This document shows positions 14,355 to 21,678 of a stretch of DNA of 34,754 nt, one piece after another. The position numbers and the translations under genes were made by a program. The notes under the pieces are model-generated. The model did no database searches, had not been told where the DNA came from, and saw only the letters and a list, made by a program, of their open reading frames with translations. The DNA comes from Thermoplasmatota archaeon (GTDB taxonomy: Archaea > Thermoplasmatota > Thermoplasmata > UBA10834): contig JAFGHM010000056.1 of assembly GCA_016930135.1 (NCBI GenBank), positions 1 to 34,754 on the forward strand, in the 5' to 3' direction. Position 1 is the first letter of the stretch. The number at the start of each line of letters is the position of its first letter.

Positions 14355-15812
14355 CTATTCGGACTCGCGCTCTTCGTCCTTTGCCTGCTGGCTCTCTCGG
14401 ACCGCCTCGAGGAGCTCCTGCGTCTCCATCATCTTCTTCTTGGAGATCGAGCCTGGGATCAGGAGGTCCATGAACTTCTCGAAGTATCTCTTCTCGATGA
14501 GTATCTCCTCGCGGCTGACCTCCAGCCCAGCAACCTCCGTGAGCGCCTCCGTCCCCAGGCCGAAAGACCTCGCCCTCAGGCTCGCGAGATCCTTCTCGAG
14601 TTTCTTCTCCTGGTTCTCCAGGACCTTCCCCATCCTCTCGAGGGCTAGGTCCTTGAGCATCTTTTCCATCACGGCTATCTGCTCCTCCCTCGTCTTCTTC
14701 GAGAGGAGCATCTTGGCCGCCTCGTACTTGAAGTCCAGGCGGGCGCCAGCATGGTCCTCGTCCGTCCTGGATATCCATATCAGAGGATGCTCAGGGGCGT
14801 TGAAGGTCACCTTCTCGGGCACCAAGGAGTCGGCCGAGATCTTGATGGCAGGGTCTCCCGAGGAGTGGTAGATCGCATAGAAGCTCATCCTCTCCAGGAA
14901 GTTGATCTCCAGGAAGTCCTTCCTGTTCTTTTCCACGACCGTCGGGTTCTCCTTCACGGCCTCCTCGAGGATCGACATCGGCGTCGAGTCGGGCTTCTTG
15001 TCACCGATGTACCTGGATATCCCCATGATGCACTTCAGAGGCTCGAAGGACCGCGTTAGCCAGAAGGATGGCGGGAAGGCGGTCCAGGACTTCTTCCTCT
15101 CATCGTCCTTTCTGGTCTTCAGCTTGGAGAAGCTGAATGTCGAGAACTGATAGCGTATGCTCCCGTCCTCCCGTTCCAGGATACCAGCCGGGATGCCCTC
15201 CTTCGCGACGATCCTGTCGGCCCAGAAGCCGAGGTCTGAGCGCAGCTTCGGCCTCGTCATCGGCCCCTTCGAGGCCAGGTGGTTGAGTATCTCTCGCCTT
15301 GTGGGTGTGATGAGCCAGCTGAGCCAGAGCACAAGCGATTTCGGCGTGTCGATGTAGGGCACGGGCAGGATCGTGTGATCTGCAGCTGTCCCCCAGCCCG
15401 GGAGGACCGCCTGCCCAGGAGTGTGCGAGAGCGATTTGTCGAGGAAAGCCGATACGGCCACCTCGTCCGTCTTCTCGAATGGCTCCCTAATGGGCGCCGG
15501 CTCGATCCTCAGATCGGAGTTGAGGAAGTAGTAGTTCTGCCTCTTCGAGGTCAAGGGGACGAGCACGCCGCAGTCGACGCCCTTTGCGAGAAGGGTCCTC
15601 ATCTGGACGTCGCTCTTGTCCTTCAGCTGCCTCGTCTGGGCGCTCAGCGACAGCCTCCTCATGGAGTCCGTCAACGGATTCTTCTCGATCTCACGCCTGG
15701 TCAACGGTTGCTTGTGCAGGAGGGCGTACACGACCGCCCTCGAAACGTTGTTCGTGAGGAACTCTCCGACCTCCAGAGCCTTCTCCTTCTGAAGCGGCAA
15801 AACCTGCGTCAT
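14355..15812 (-). CDS. Unknown protein with two winged-helix-like regions and a C-terminal coiled coil
   Basis: I do not recognise this 485-residue soluble protein. Residues about 20-90 look like a helix-turn-helix (VSRAVVYALLHKQPLTRREIEKN, then TRQLKDKSDVQMRTLLAKGVDCGVLVPL). A second candidate lies at about 165-225 (TPTRREILNHLASKGPMTRPKLRSDL, then a wing-like EREDGSIRYQFST). The region 230-365 is mixed. Residues about 365-430 are strongly charged and probably coiled coil (EEQIAVMEKMLKDLALERMGKV and onward), and the tail is acidic (AKDEERESE). There is no membrane segment or signal peptide. Start ATG 15812 is preceded by AGGTGG, with GTG 15821 as an alternative. A strong TATA box lies at 15848-15857. 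It ends with TAG. It could be a DNA-binding regulator or architectural protein. Confidence 0.7.
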   Translation of the reverse strand: MTQVLPLQKEKALEVGEFLTNNVSRAVVYALLHKQPLTRREIEKNPLTDSMRRLSLSAQTRQLKDKSDVQMRTLLAKGVDCGVLVPLTSKRQNYYFLNSDLRIEPAPIREPFEKTDEVAVSAFLDKSLSHTPGQAVLPGWGTAADHTILPVPYIDTPKSLVLWLSWLITPTRREILNHLASKGPMTRPKLRSDLGFWADRIVAKEGIPAGILEREDGSIRYQFSTFSFSKLKTRKDDERKKSWTAFPPSFWLTRSFEPLKCIMGISRYIGDKKPDSTPMSILEEAVKENPTVVEKNRKDFLEINFLERMSFYAIYHSSGDPAIKISADSLVPEKVTFNAPEHPLIWISRTDEDHAGARLDFKYEAAKMLLSKKTREEQIAVMEKMLKDLALERMGKVLENQEKKLEKDLASLRARSFGLGTEALTEVAGLEVSREEILIEKRYFEKFMDLLIPGSISKKKMMETQELLEAVRESQQAKDEERESE

Positions 15813-15847
15813 CCCATCCACCTAAGTGTTCTGATTTGCTTCAAATC

Positions 15848-15857
15848 GATTTATATC
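15848..15857 (-). promoter_or_regulatory. TATA box of the 485-aa winged-helix/coiled-coil gene
   Basis: GATATAAATC on the minus strand lies within a run of AT-rich bases (15840-15872). The predicted start is near 15826, leaving a short leader that contains the AGGTGG ribosome site. Confidence 0.6.
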
Positions 15858-15941
15858 TACTTATAACTATGCCTTAATGGCGCATCGGGAACAGGGCAAA
15901 GGCCCCGGTCTTCGCCGTTGAGGAGGACCGGCAGGAGAGGG

Positions 15942-17060
15942 CTACTTCCTCTTGAGATCCGAGACCACAGCCTCTCCCATCTGCGCAGTAGTCGACTTCC
16001 CGCCCATGTCCGGCGTTCTCGTGTCCCCTCTTCGGAGAACCGACTTGACCGCTTCCTCGAGATCCGTTGCCGCCTTCTCATGGCCAAGCGTTTCGAGCAT
16101 CAGCGCGACCGATAGCATCGCGCCTATCGGGTTGGCCATCCCCTTCCCGGCTATGTCCGGTGCAGAGCCATGAACGGGTTCGAACATGCTCACGCCCGCA
16201 GGGTTGATGTTGCCGGACGGGGCGAGCCCAAGGCCACCCTGGAGCGCGGCGCCAAGGTCTGTCAGGATGTCTCCGAACATGTTAGGGGTAACGAGCACCT
16301 TGAAGCGCTCGGGGTTCCTCACCATGTGCAGCGCGACCGCATCCACGTACTGGAACTCCTTGGCGACGGCGTGCTTCGCGGATACCTCCTCGACCATCTC
16401 CCTCCAGAGGCCGTAGGCCTCGGTGAGTACATTCGCCTTGTCGACCGCCGTCACGAGACCCAGGCCCTTCCTCTCTGCCAGCTGGAAGGCGAACTCTATC
16501 ACCCTCCTAGCCCCGGTTTTGGAGACGACGCCCATCTGGTAGGCGAGGTCGTCCTCGTCCTCGAGCTCCACTCCCACATCGAACTTCGCCTCGTAGGCGC
16601 GTCTCTTCAGGTCGAACGAGTTGCTCGAGAGCCCCTTCTTGACCCTCGCGCCGATGCCGACATAGAAATCCTCGGTGTTCTCCCTCACGAAGGTCATGTC
16701 GATCCTCTTGGAGTCGGCCAGCGGAGAGGGCACGCCCTCGTAGAGCTTGACCGGCCTCAGGTTCACATATTGGTCGAAGTGGAACCTGAGCCTCAGGAGC
16801 ACGCCCTTCTCGAGCAGTCCTGGTTTGACCCTAGGGTCGCCCATCGCACCAAGAAGTATGGCGTTCTTCTTCGAGAGCCTCTGGAGAGTCTCCTCCGATA
16901 GCACCTCCCCCGTGTCGAGATAGTGCGCAGTGCCCAGCGGGAACTCCTCGTATTCGAACTCGAGGCCGTGCATCTCCGATACGATGTCAAGGGCTTTCCT
17001 GGCCTCTCGTATGACCTCGGGACCGATGCCGTCTCCTGGTATCACTCCTATCTTCTGCAA
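15942..17060 (-). CDS. leuB: 3-isopropylmalate dehydrogenase (isocitrate/isopropylmalate dehydrogenase family)
   Basis: This enzyme oxidises and decarboxylates 3-isopropylmalate with NAD+ to the leucine precursor 2-oxoisocaproate. If the upstream synthase is a citramalate synthase, it can also act on 3-methylmalate for isoleucine. The 372-residue protein begins [16 protein letters not shown] and shows [44 protein letters not shown] and the metal-binding [14 protein letters not shown] motif, then [20 protein letters not shown]. The TTG start overlaps the last codons of leuD by 13 bases, so translation is probably coupled. It is last in leuA-leuC-leuD-leuB and ends with TAG. Sequence alone does not exclude a related beta-decarboxylating dehydrogenase, but the operon does much to fix the role. 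Confidence 0.93.
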   Translation of the reverse strand: MQKIGVIPGDGIGPEVIREARKALDIVSEMHGLEFEYEEFPLGTAHYLDTGEVLSEETLQRLSKKNAILLGAMGDPRVKPGLLEKGVLLRLRFHFDQYVNLRPVKLYEGVPSPLADSKRIDMTFVRENTEDFYVGIGARVKKGLSSNSFDLKRRAYEAKFDVGVELEDEDDLAYQMGVVSKTGARRVIEFAFQLAERKGLGLVTAVDKANVLTEAYGLWREMVEEVSAKHAVAKEFQYVDAVALHMVRNPERFKVLVTPNMFGDILTDLGAALQGGLGLAPSGNINPAGVSMFEPVHGSAPDIAGKGMANPIGAMLSVALMLETLGHEKAATDLEEAVKSVLRRGDTRTPDMGGKSTTAQMGEAVVSDLKRK

Positions 17061-17545
17061 CCCAACATCTCCTTGGTGTATGGAATGAGACCGCCCTTCT
17101 CGACAACCATCATCACGAAAGGCGGATACGAAGCGAAGGATCCGCTCTCACCCGTCGATTCGTTCCTGAGGGACCCGTTCGAGAGGTCCACGACCATGAC
17201 TTCGCCATCCTTCGCCTTGAGGCGCGCCTCGATGACCGGAAGGCCGATGTTGATCGCGTTCCTGAAGAATATCCGGGCGAAGGACTCGGCGACCACGCAC
17301 GAGATCCCCGCTCCCATGAGCGCCCTGGGCGCGTGCTCCCGGCTAGAGCCGCAGCCGAAGTTGCGCCCCGCGACGACGATGTCCTCTCTCGCGACCCCCT
17401 TGGCGAACTCCGGCCTGGCCTTCTCGAACGCATGCTTGGCCAGCTCCCGGTTGTCCATAGTGACGAGGTACTCCGCTGGGATTATCTGGTCGGTGTCGAC
17501 GTTGTCCCCGAATGTCCAGGCTCTCCCCCTGAGCACGCCCTTCAC
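17048..17545 (-). CDS. leuD: 3-isopropylmalate dehydratase small subunit
   Basis: This is the swivel-domain partner of LeuC. Together they isomerise 2-isopropylmalate to 3-isopropylmalate. The 165-residue protein reads MKGVLRGRAWTFGDNVDTDQIIPAEYL, then GRNFGCGSSREHAPRAL with the substrate-recognition loop, and SFARIFFRNAINIGLPVIE. GTG 17545 is the start: its GTGA overlaps the leuC stop, and GGAGGTGG lies upstream. The frame continues open for a further 120 codons upstream, but that part is out-of-frame leuC. The size is typical of archaeal LeuD. It ends with TAG and overlaps the start of leuB. Confidence 0.95.
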   Translation of the reverse strand: MKGVLRGRAWTFGDNVDTDQIIPAEYLVTMDNRELAKHAFEKARPEFAKGVAREDIVVAGRNFGCGSSREHAPRALMGAGISCVVAESFARIFFRNAINIGLPVIEARLKAKDGEVMVVDLSNGSLRNESTGESGSFASYPPFVMMVVEKGGLIPYTKEMLGCRR

Positions 17546-18795
17546 CGTGCCACCTCCGACGGGTCTGCTATGCGTCCCTTGATCGCACTGGCCGCAACGA
17601 CGGCAGGACTGGCAAGGTAGACTTCGGAGTCCCTCGCGCCCATCCTGCCTACGAAGTTGCGGTTGGTGCTGCTGACGCACCTCTCTCCTGGTGCGAGCAC
17701 GCCCATGTAGCCTCCGAGGCACGCGCCGCATGTGGGTCCGGATATGTACGCCCCGGCATCGGAGAACACCTTCATCAGGCCCTCCTTGACCGCTCTGTCG
17801 AAGACGTCCTTTGTTGCCGGCACGACTATCATCCTGACGCCCTTGCGTATCCTCCTTCCCCTGAGCAGCCTCGCGGCCACCCTGAGGTCCTCTATGCGTC
17901 CGTTCGTGCACGACCCGAGGTAGGCCTGGTCTATGGGCACGCTCACTTCGCTGGCAGGTACGACGTTGCTGGGCAAGTAGGGCTTCGCCACCATGGGAAC
18001 GATATCGCTTCCGTCGTACTCTCTGACGTCCGCGTAGGTGGCATCTCGGTCCGCGAAGACGGCCTTATACCTCCCCCTGACCCTGTCCTCGAGATAGGAG
18101 TCCACCTTCTTGTCGGGCGGGATGATGCACGCTTTCGCACCTGCCTCGATGCCCATGTTCGAGATCGTGATTCTGTCAGAGACCGCCAGGGAGGATATGG
18201 AGCTGCCCTCGACCTCCATGGAAGCGTACCTCGCCCCCTCCACCCCGATGTCCCCTATGATCGTGAGTATGATGTCCTTTCCAGAAACGTGCTTCCCCAG
18301 CCTGCCGTCCACCACGAACCTCATGGATTCGGGCACCTTGAACCAGAGCACGCCCCGCGCGAAGACCGTCGCAGCCTCCGTGCTCCCGATGCCGGCGGCG
18401 AAGGCTCCTAGCGCGCCGTACGAGCATGTGTGCGAGTCCGCCCCTACGATCAGCCTTCCAGGTGCGACGAAGCCCCTCTCTATCATGAGCTGGTGACACA
18501 CACCGCCATCGCCGACTTCGAAGTAGTTCTTCACCTTGTGCTTACTGGCGAAGTCGCGCATCTTCTTCGCCTGGATGGCCGAAGCGACGTCCTTGTTGGG
18601 CACATAGTGGTCGGGTATCAGGACGACCTTGTTCCTCTTGATGGGGGAGCAGAGGCCGTCGAACTCGTCGAACGCCGCCGGGCCGGTGATGTCATTGACC
18701 ATCACGTAGTCGACCTCGGCCTCGACAATCTCTCCAGCACTCACGCTCTTCTTGGCCTTGGCTGACAGAATCTTCTCGGCTAATGTCCTTCCCAA
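17542..18795 (-). CDS. leuC: 3-isopropylmalate dehydratase large subunit
   Basis: This aconitase-family subunit carries the [4Fe-4S] cluster. The 417-residue protein begins MGRTLAEKILSAKAKKSVSAGE and shows VMVNDITGPAAFDEF, HYVPNKD, VGADSHTCSYGALGAFAAGIGSTE, and the cluster cysteines in GSCTNGRIEDL and GPTCGACLGGYMG. TTG 18795 was chosen because GAGGTG lies five bases upstream and MG-[QR]-T-[LI]-AEKIL is the family start. The GTG at 18804 is part of that ribosome site. It follows leuA after 32 bases and couples to leuD by GTGA overlap. This is the archaeal/bacterial two-subunit type; the same subunits can serve the citramalate route to isoleucine. Confidence 0.96.
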   Translation of the reverse strand: MGRTLAEKILSAKAKKSVSAGEIVEAEVDYVMVNDITGPAAFDEFDGLCSPIKRNKVVLIPDHYVPNKDVASAIQAKKMRDFASKHKVKNYFEVGDGGVCHQLMIERGFVAPGRLIVGADSHTCSYGALGAFAAGIGSTEAATVFARGVLWFKVPESMRFVVDGRLGKHVSGKDIILTIIGDIGVEGARYASMEVEGSSISSLAVSDRITISNMGIEAGAKACIIPPDKKVDSYLEDRVRGRYKAVFADRDATYADVREYDGSDIVPMVAKPYLPSNVVPASEVSVPIDQAYLGSCTNGRIEDLRVAARLLRGRRIRKGVRMIVVPATKDVFDRAVKEGLMKVFSDAGAYISGPTCGACLGGYMGVLAPGERCVSSTNRNFVGRMGARDSEVYLASPAVVAASAIKGRIADPSEVAR

Positions 18796-18827
18796 AGAGC
18801 ACACCTCGTCCGATGACCGCCCGTATC

Positions 18828-20468
18828 TCAGTAGGCCTTCTTGTTTGTCCCGCCGTTCGAGGCGCTGAGCTTCCGCGCCCAAAGCCTGTTGAGTCCCTCG
18901 ACCATGGCGTCCACGCTCGTGGTGACTATGTCCGAGCCGACGCTCTTCCCGAGCGAGAGCAGCTGGGCGTCCTCGCTGTCGCCGAGCTTCACGGTCACCT
19001 CGCAGAGCGCGTTCGAGCCACCCGTGATGGCCTCGAGCCTGAACTCCTTGAGGACGATGTTCTTCGACACGGCCGTCCTCATGGCGCTCATGCTAGCGTC
19101 TATGGGACCGACGCCCGTCTCGGACGACCTTCTCGTCTCACCGTCTATGCTCAGGACGACCGTAGCGGTCGGGGTGAAGTTGAGGCCCGTGAAGACCGTG
19201 AACTCCTCCAGCCTGATCGCGGGCTCGTCCTCCTGGCCTATCACGTCGTAGGCGACGGCCAGCAGCTCGGCATCGTCCAGCTTCTTGCCGGATTCGGCCC
19301 ATTTCTTGACCCGTGTGACGACCTCCTTCATCTGGTCGCGGTTCAGCTCGAGCCCGTACTCCTTCAGCTTGTTGTCGACCGCGTGCACGCCCGAGTGCTT
19401 CCCGACCACGAAGGTCCTCTCCTTGCCGACAAGCTCGGGACGCATCGGCTCGTATGTCGAGGACTCGCTCAGGACGCCGTGGACGTGTATACCCGCCTCG
19501 TGCGAGAACGCGTTCTCGCCCACTATCGCCTTGTTCGGCTGCACGGCGATTCCAGTGAGCTGCGAGACGAGCCTGGAGACGAACGCCATCTTGCGCGAGT
19601 TGATGTTGGTCTTCACGTTGTAGAACGCCTCGAGCCCCATGACGACCTCCTCGAGGGCGGCGTTGCCCGCCCTCTCTCCAAGGCCGTTGATGGTGCAGTG
19701 TATCTCCTCTGCGCCTCCGAGCACCCCTGCGAGTGAATTGGCCACTGAGAGCCCGAAGTCGTCATGACAGTGGACCGCAAGGGGCACCTTGATGGTCTTC
19801 TTGATCTCAGCGACGAACTGCTGCATTGCATGTGGGGTCATCACGCCGACCGTGTCCGGGATGTCTATCCTGTCCGTTCCAGCCTCCTCGACCGCCCTGT
19901 GGACCACACTGAGGTATCCGAGGTCTGTCCTGGTGCCGTCCTCGCAGCTGAACTCGACCACGAGCCCGTGGTCCTTGGCGTACTGCACTGCGGCAGATGC
20001 CTTGTCCCTCGCCTCATCCTGGGTGAGCTTCAGCTTCTTCTCGAGGTGCACCTTCGAGGTCGCCAGGAATATGTGGACCGAATCGACGTCCGCCTTCAGG
20101 GCGGCGTCTATGTCCGCCGGGTTGGCCCTGCACAGGCCGCATATCTCCGCCTTCAGGCCAGCTCCGGCTATCTTCTTCACAGCCTCGGCTTCGCCCTCGG
20201 AGTTGATGGGGAAGCCCCCCTCGATTATGTCCACCCCCAGCTCGTCCAGGGCCTGGGCGATCTTCACCTTGTCGTCGCTCGACAAGGCCACGTTCGGTGT
20301 CTGCTCCCCGTCCCTCAGGGTCGTGTCCAGGATCTTGACCCTCTCGGGCATCCTGGTCGCCCTGAATATCTGCATGTTGTATTCGCTGACGAAGAGCCCC
20401 CTGTCCGGTATCCTGAAGGCTGGTTCCGCCGTATCTGCGGCACTCTCACTCGGAGTTTGTGTTGGCAT
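18828..20468 (-). CDS. leuA: 2-isopropylmalate synthase / (R)-citramalate synthase family (LeuA/CimA)
   Basis: This enzyme condenses acetyl-CoA with 2-oxoisovalerate (leucine) or pyruvate (isoleucine by the citramalate route). The TIM-barrel core runs from VKILDTTLRDGEQTPNVALS through GGFPINSEGE, FLATSKVHLEKKL, IDIPDTVGVMTP, and the metal-binding HCHDDFGLSVANSLAG. After FSHEAGIHVHGVL comes the C-terminal LeuA allosteric domain (about residues 400-530, with GVGPIDASMSAM), so feedback inhibition by an end product is expected. LeuA and CimA cannot be told apart with confidence here, but leuC-leuD-leuB follow directly. ATG 20468 (546 residues) has GGGAG nine bases upstream. ATG 20351 (MPERVKIL) matches the typical family N-terminus, so the first 39 residues may be an extension. 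The gene is preceded by a leucine-rich leader ORF and hairpin. Confidence 0.93.
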   Translation of the reverse strand: MPTQTPSESAADTAEPAFRIPDRGLFVSEYNMQIFRATRMPERVKILDTTLRDGEQTPNVALSSDDKVKIAQALDELGVDIIEGGFPINSEGEAEAVKKIAGAGLKAEICGLCRANPADIDAALKADVDSVHIFLATSKVHLEKKLKLTQDEARDKASAAVQYAKDHGLVVEFSCEDGTRTDLGYLSVVHRAVEEAGTDRIDIPDTVGVMTPHAMQQFVAEIKKTIKVPLAVHCHDDFGLSVANSLAGVLGGAEEIHCTINGLGERAGNAALEEVVMGLEAFYNVKTNINSRKMAFVSRLVSQLTGIAVQPNKAIVGENAFSHEAGIHVHGVLSESSTYEPMRPELVGKERTFVVGKHSGVHAVDNKLKEYGLELNRDQMKEVVTRVKKWAESGKKLDDAELLAVAYDVIGQEDEPAIRLEEFTVFTGLNFTPTATVVLSIDGETRRSSETGVGPIDASMSAMRTAVSKNIVLKEFRLEAITGGSNALCEVTVKLGDSEDAQLLSLGKSVGSDIVTTSVDAMVEGLNRLWARKLSASNGGTNKKAY

Positions 20469-20473
20469 GCCAA

Positions 20474-20503
20474 AACGCTCCCAAAAATCCAACACTGAGC
20501 GTT
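20474..20503 (-). promoter_or_regulatory. Attenuator-like hairpin overlapping the leader stop and the leuA ribosome site
   Basis: AACGCTC (20503-20497, starting in the leader's TGA stop) is the exact complement of GAGCGTT (20480-20474), with a 16-base loop containing a five-T tract (20487-20483). The 3' arm includes half of the GGGAG ribosome site of leuA and is followed by two more T residues. Formation would hide the site; a ribosome over the leader's end would prevent formation. The loop T-tract could alternatively act as an archaeal terminator. Confidence 0.6.
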
Positions 20504-20562
20504 CAGGCTAGGAGAAGCAGCCCCAAGGGCAGAATAATCAGCTCGTTGCTCTTGTTGGCCAT
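20503..20562 (-). CDS. Leucine-rich leader peptide of the leu operon (19 aa)
   Basis: ATG 20562 to TGA 20503 encodes MANKSNELIILPLGLLLLA. Seven of 19 residues are leucine, with four in a row (CTG CTT CTC CTA) just before the stop, plus two isoleucines. A perfect GAGGAGG ribosome site precedes the ATG, and the TATA box at 20631-20637 puts the transcription start at about 20605-20610, upstream of the ORF. The leuA start is 34 bases downstream of the leader stop. This is the composition and position of bacterial leuL-type leaders, whose role is to sense charged tRNA-Leu through ribosome stalling rather than to make a useful peptide. A 9-bp inverted repeat (AGGCTAGGA at 20571-20563, TCCTAGCCT at 20513-20505) brackets the ORF. 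A small hydrophobic peptide gene is the alternative reading. Confidence 0.7.
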   Translation of the reverse strand: MANKSNELIILPLGLLLLA

Positions 20563-20630
20563 TCCTAGCCTCCTCGTTCAGTGGGCGCACGCATGTCTCA
20601 GCGTGTCAATACTCCTCATGGCCTCGCGTG

Positions 20631-20637
20631 ATATAAA
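20631..20637 (-). promoter_or_regulatory. TATA box of the leu operon
   Basis: TTTATAT on the minus strand within AAGTTTATATCACG. The predicted transcription start is near 20605-20610, about 45 bases before the leader peptide and 140 bases before leuA. Confidence 0.65.
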
Positions 20638-20651
20638 CTTTTGCGGCATTG

Positions 20652-20663
20652 GGCCAGCTGGCC
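20652..20663. promoter_or_regulatory. 12-bp perfect palindrome upstream of the leu promoter
   Basis: GGCCAGCTGGCC lies about 15 bases upstream of the leu TATA box, between the leu and pheA promoters. A second palindrome, GTGTACAC, is at 20688-20695. Either could bind a dimeric regulator. No protein is identified. Confidence 0.4.
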
Positions 20664-20722
20664 TATCGTGCAGGGTGGTGGACAGATGTGTACACCGACC
20701 GTGTCCGTCCGCCGTGAGAAGG

Positions 20723-20733
20723 TTAGAAATACC
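20723..20733 (+). promoter_or_regulatory. TATA-like promoter of pheA
   Basis: TTAGAAATACC, centred about 33 bases before TTG 20761 and 24 bases before GTG 20752, predicts a nearly leaderless prephenate dehydratase message. Confidence 0.45.
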
Positions 20734-20760
20734 TTGTTTCGGGTACGGCGCGTGATACGC

Positions 20761-21591
20761 TTGAGCAAGGATGTGCTCGTCGGATTCCAGGGTGTTCGAG
20801 GCGCCTACTCGGAGGATGCGTGCTTCAAGTACTTCGGGAAGGACATCAAGACACTCCCGTTGCCGGACTTCAGCTCGGTGTTCGAGGCAGTCGAGAAGGA
20901 CAAGGTGACGCATGCTGTCGTACCGATCGAGAACTCGACCGAGGGGAGCGTCGCGCAGGTGAACGACCTGCTGCTGGATCATGACCTCTCCATCTCGGGG
21001 GAGGTAATAGTCCCGGTCAAGCATGCACTCCTGGCTTATGACGACGCGACCGTTGACACGATCCGCGAGGTCCTCAGCCACCCACAGGCTCTCGGCCAGT
21101 GCAGGAAGTTCCTCTCGAACCATCCGGGATGGCGTCTGACCCCGGCATACGACACTGCGGGGAGTGCGGGCATAGTCTCGGAGGCGAAGAGAGTTGATCT
21201 CGCGGCCATAGCCAGCGTGAGGGCCGCCGGTGTATACGGCCTCAAGGTGCTCAAGGAGGACATCCAGAGCGAGACGGAGAACTACACGCGCTTCTTCGTC
21301 CTCGAGAAGAACCCGAGTCCTGTCCAAGGGGCAGACAAGACCTCGATGGTCTTCGCAGCGAAGAACGTGCCGGGCGCGCTTCACAGGTGCCTGGGCGAGT
21401 TCGCATCGAGGAATGTCAACTTGACCAAGCTCGAGTCGAGGCCGAGGAGGAGCAAGCCCTGGGTATACGTCTTCTACGCGGACTTCGAGGGCAGCATAGA
21501 CGAGCCGAACTGCCATGCCGCGATCGGAGGGCTGATCAAGACCGCCGCCTTCGTGAAGATACTAGGTTCGTACAAGAAGGCCACACCCTGA
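20761..21591 (+). CDS. pheA: Prephenate dehydratase with C-terminal ACT domain
   Basis: This enzyme converts prephenate to phenylpyruvate, the committed step to phenylalanine. The 276-residue protein starts (M)SKDVLVGFQGVRGAYSEDAC and shows the periplasmic-binding-like PDT fold: AVVPIENSTEGSVAQVNDLLL, VKHALLA, and the TRFFVLEK motif in ENYTRFFVLEKNP, whose Thr-Arg-Phe is catalytic. The C-terminal ACT domain (about 190-276; MVFAAKNVPGALHRCLGEFASRNVNLTKLESRP) contains the GALH and ESRP motifs that bind phenylalanine for feedback inhibition. It has no fused chorismate mutase. TTG 20761 and GTG 20752 are both possible starts. It is divergent from the leu operon and convergent with the DUF835 gene. 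Confidence 0.94.
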   Translation: MSKDVLVGFQGVRGAYSEDACFKYFGKDIKTLPLPDFSSVFEAVEKDKVTHAVVPIENSTEGSVAQVNDLLLDHDLSISGEVIVPVKHALLAYDDATVDTIREVLSHPQALGQCRKFLSNHPGWRLTPAYDTAGSAGIVSEAKRVDLAAIASVRAAGVYGLKVLKEDIQSETENYTRFFVLEKNPSPVQGADKTSMVFAAKNVPGALHRCLGEFASRNVNLTKLESRPRRSKPWVYVFYADFEGSIDEPNCHAAIGGLIKTAAFVKILGSYKKATP

Positions 21592-21678
21592 GATGCCTGC
21601 CTCAAGAACGACTAGACGGCCTTCGGTACAATCGGTTAGTGTCTTTTCTGCTCCATGTTTCCGCCGCGATTAGAGCGC

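Noticed and set aside
19764-20498. Plus-strand open frames opposite leuA
   Set aside because: They overlap the LeuA catalytic core on the other strand, and their starts lack ribosome sites or TATA boxes.
20578-20619. A second short upstream ORF (MRSIDTLRHACAH) before the leu leader
   Set aside because: Its ATG lies at or upstream of the transcription start predicted from the TATA box, and it has no Leu/Ile bias.
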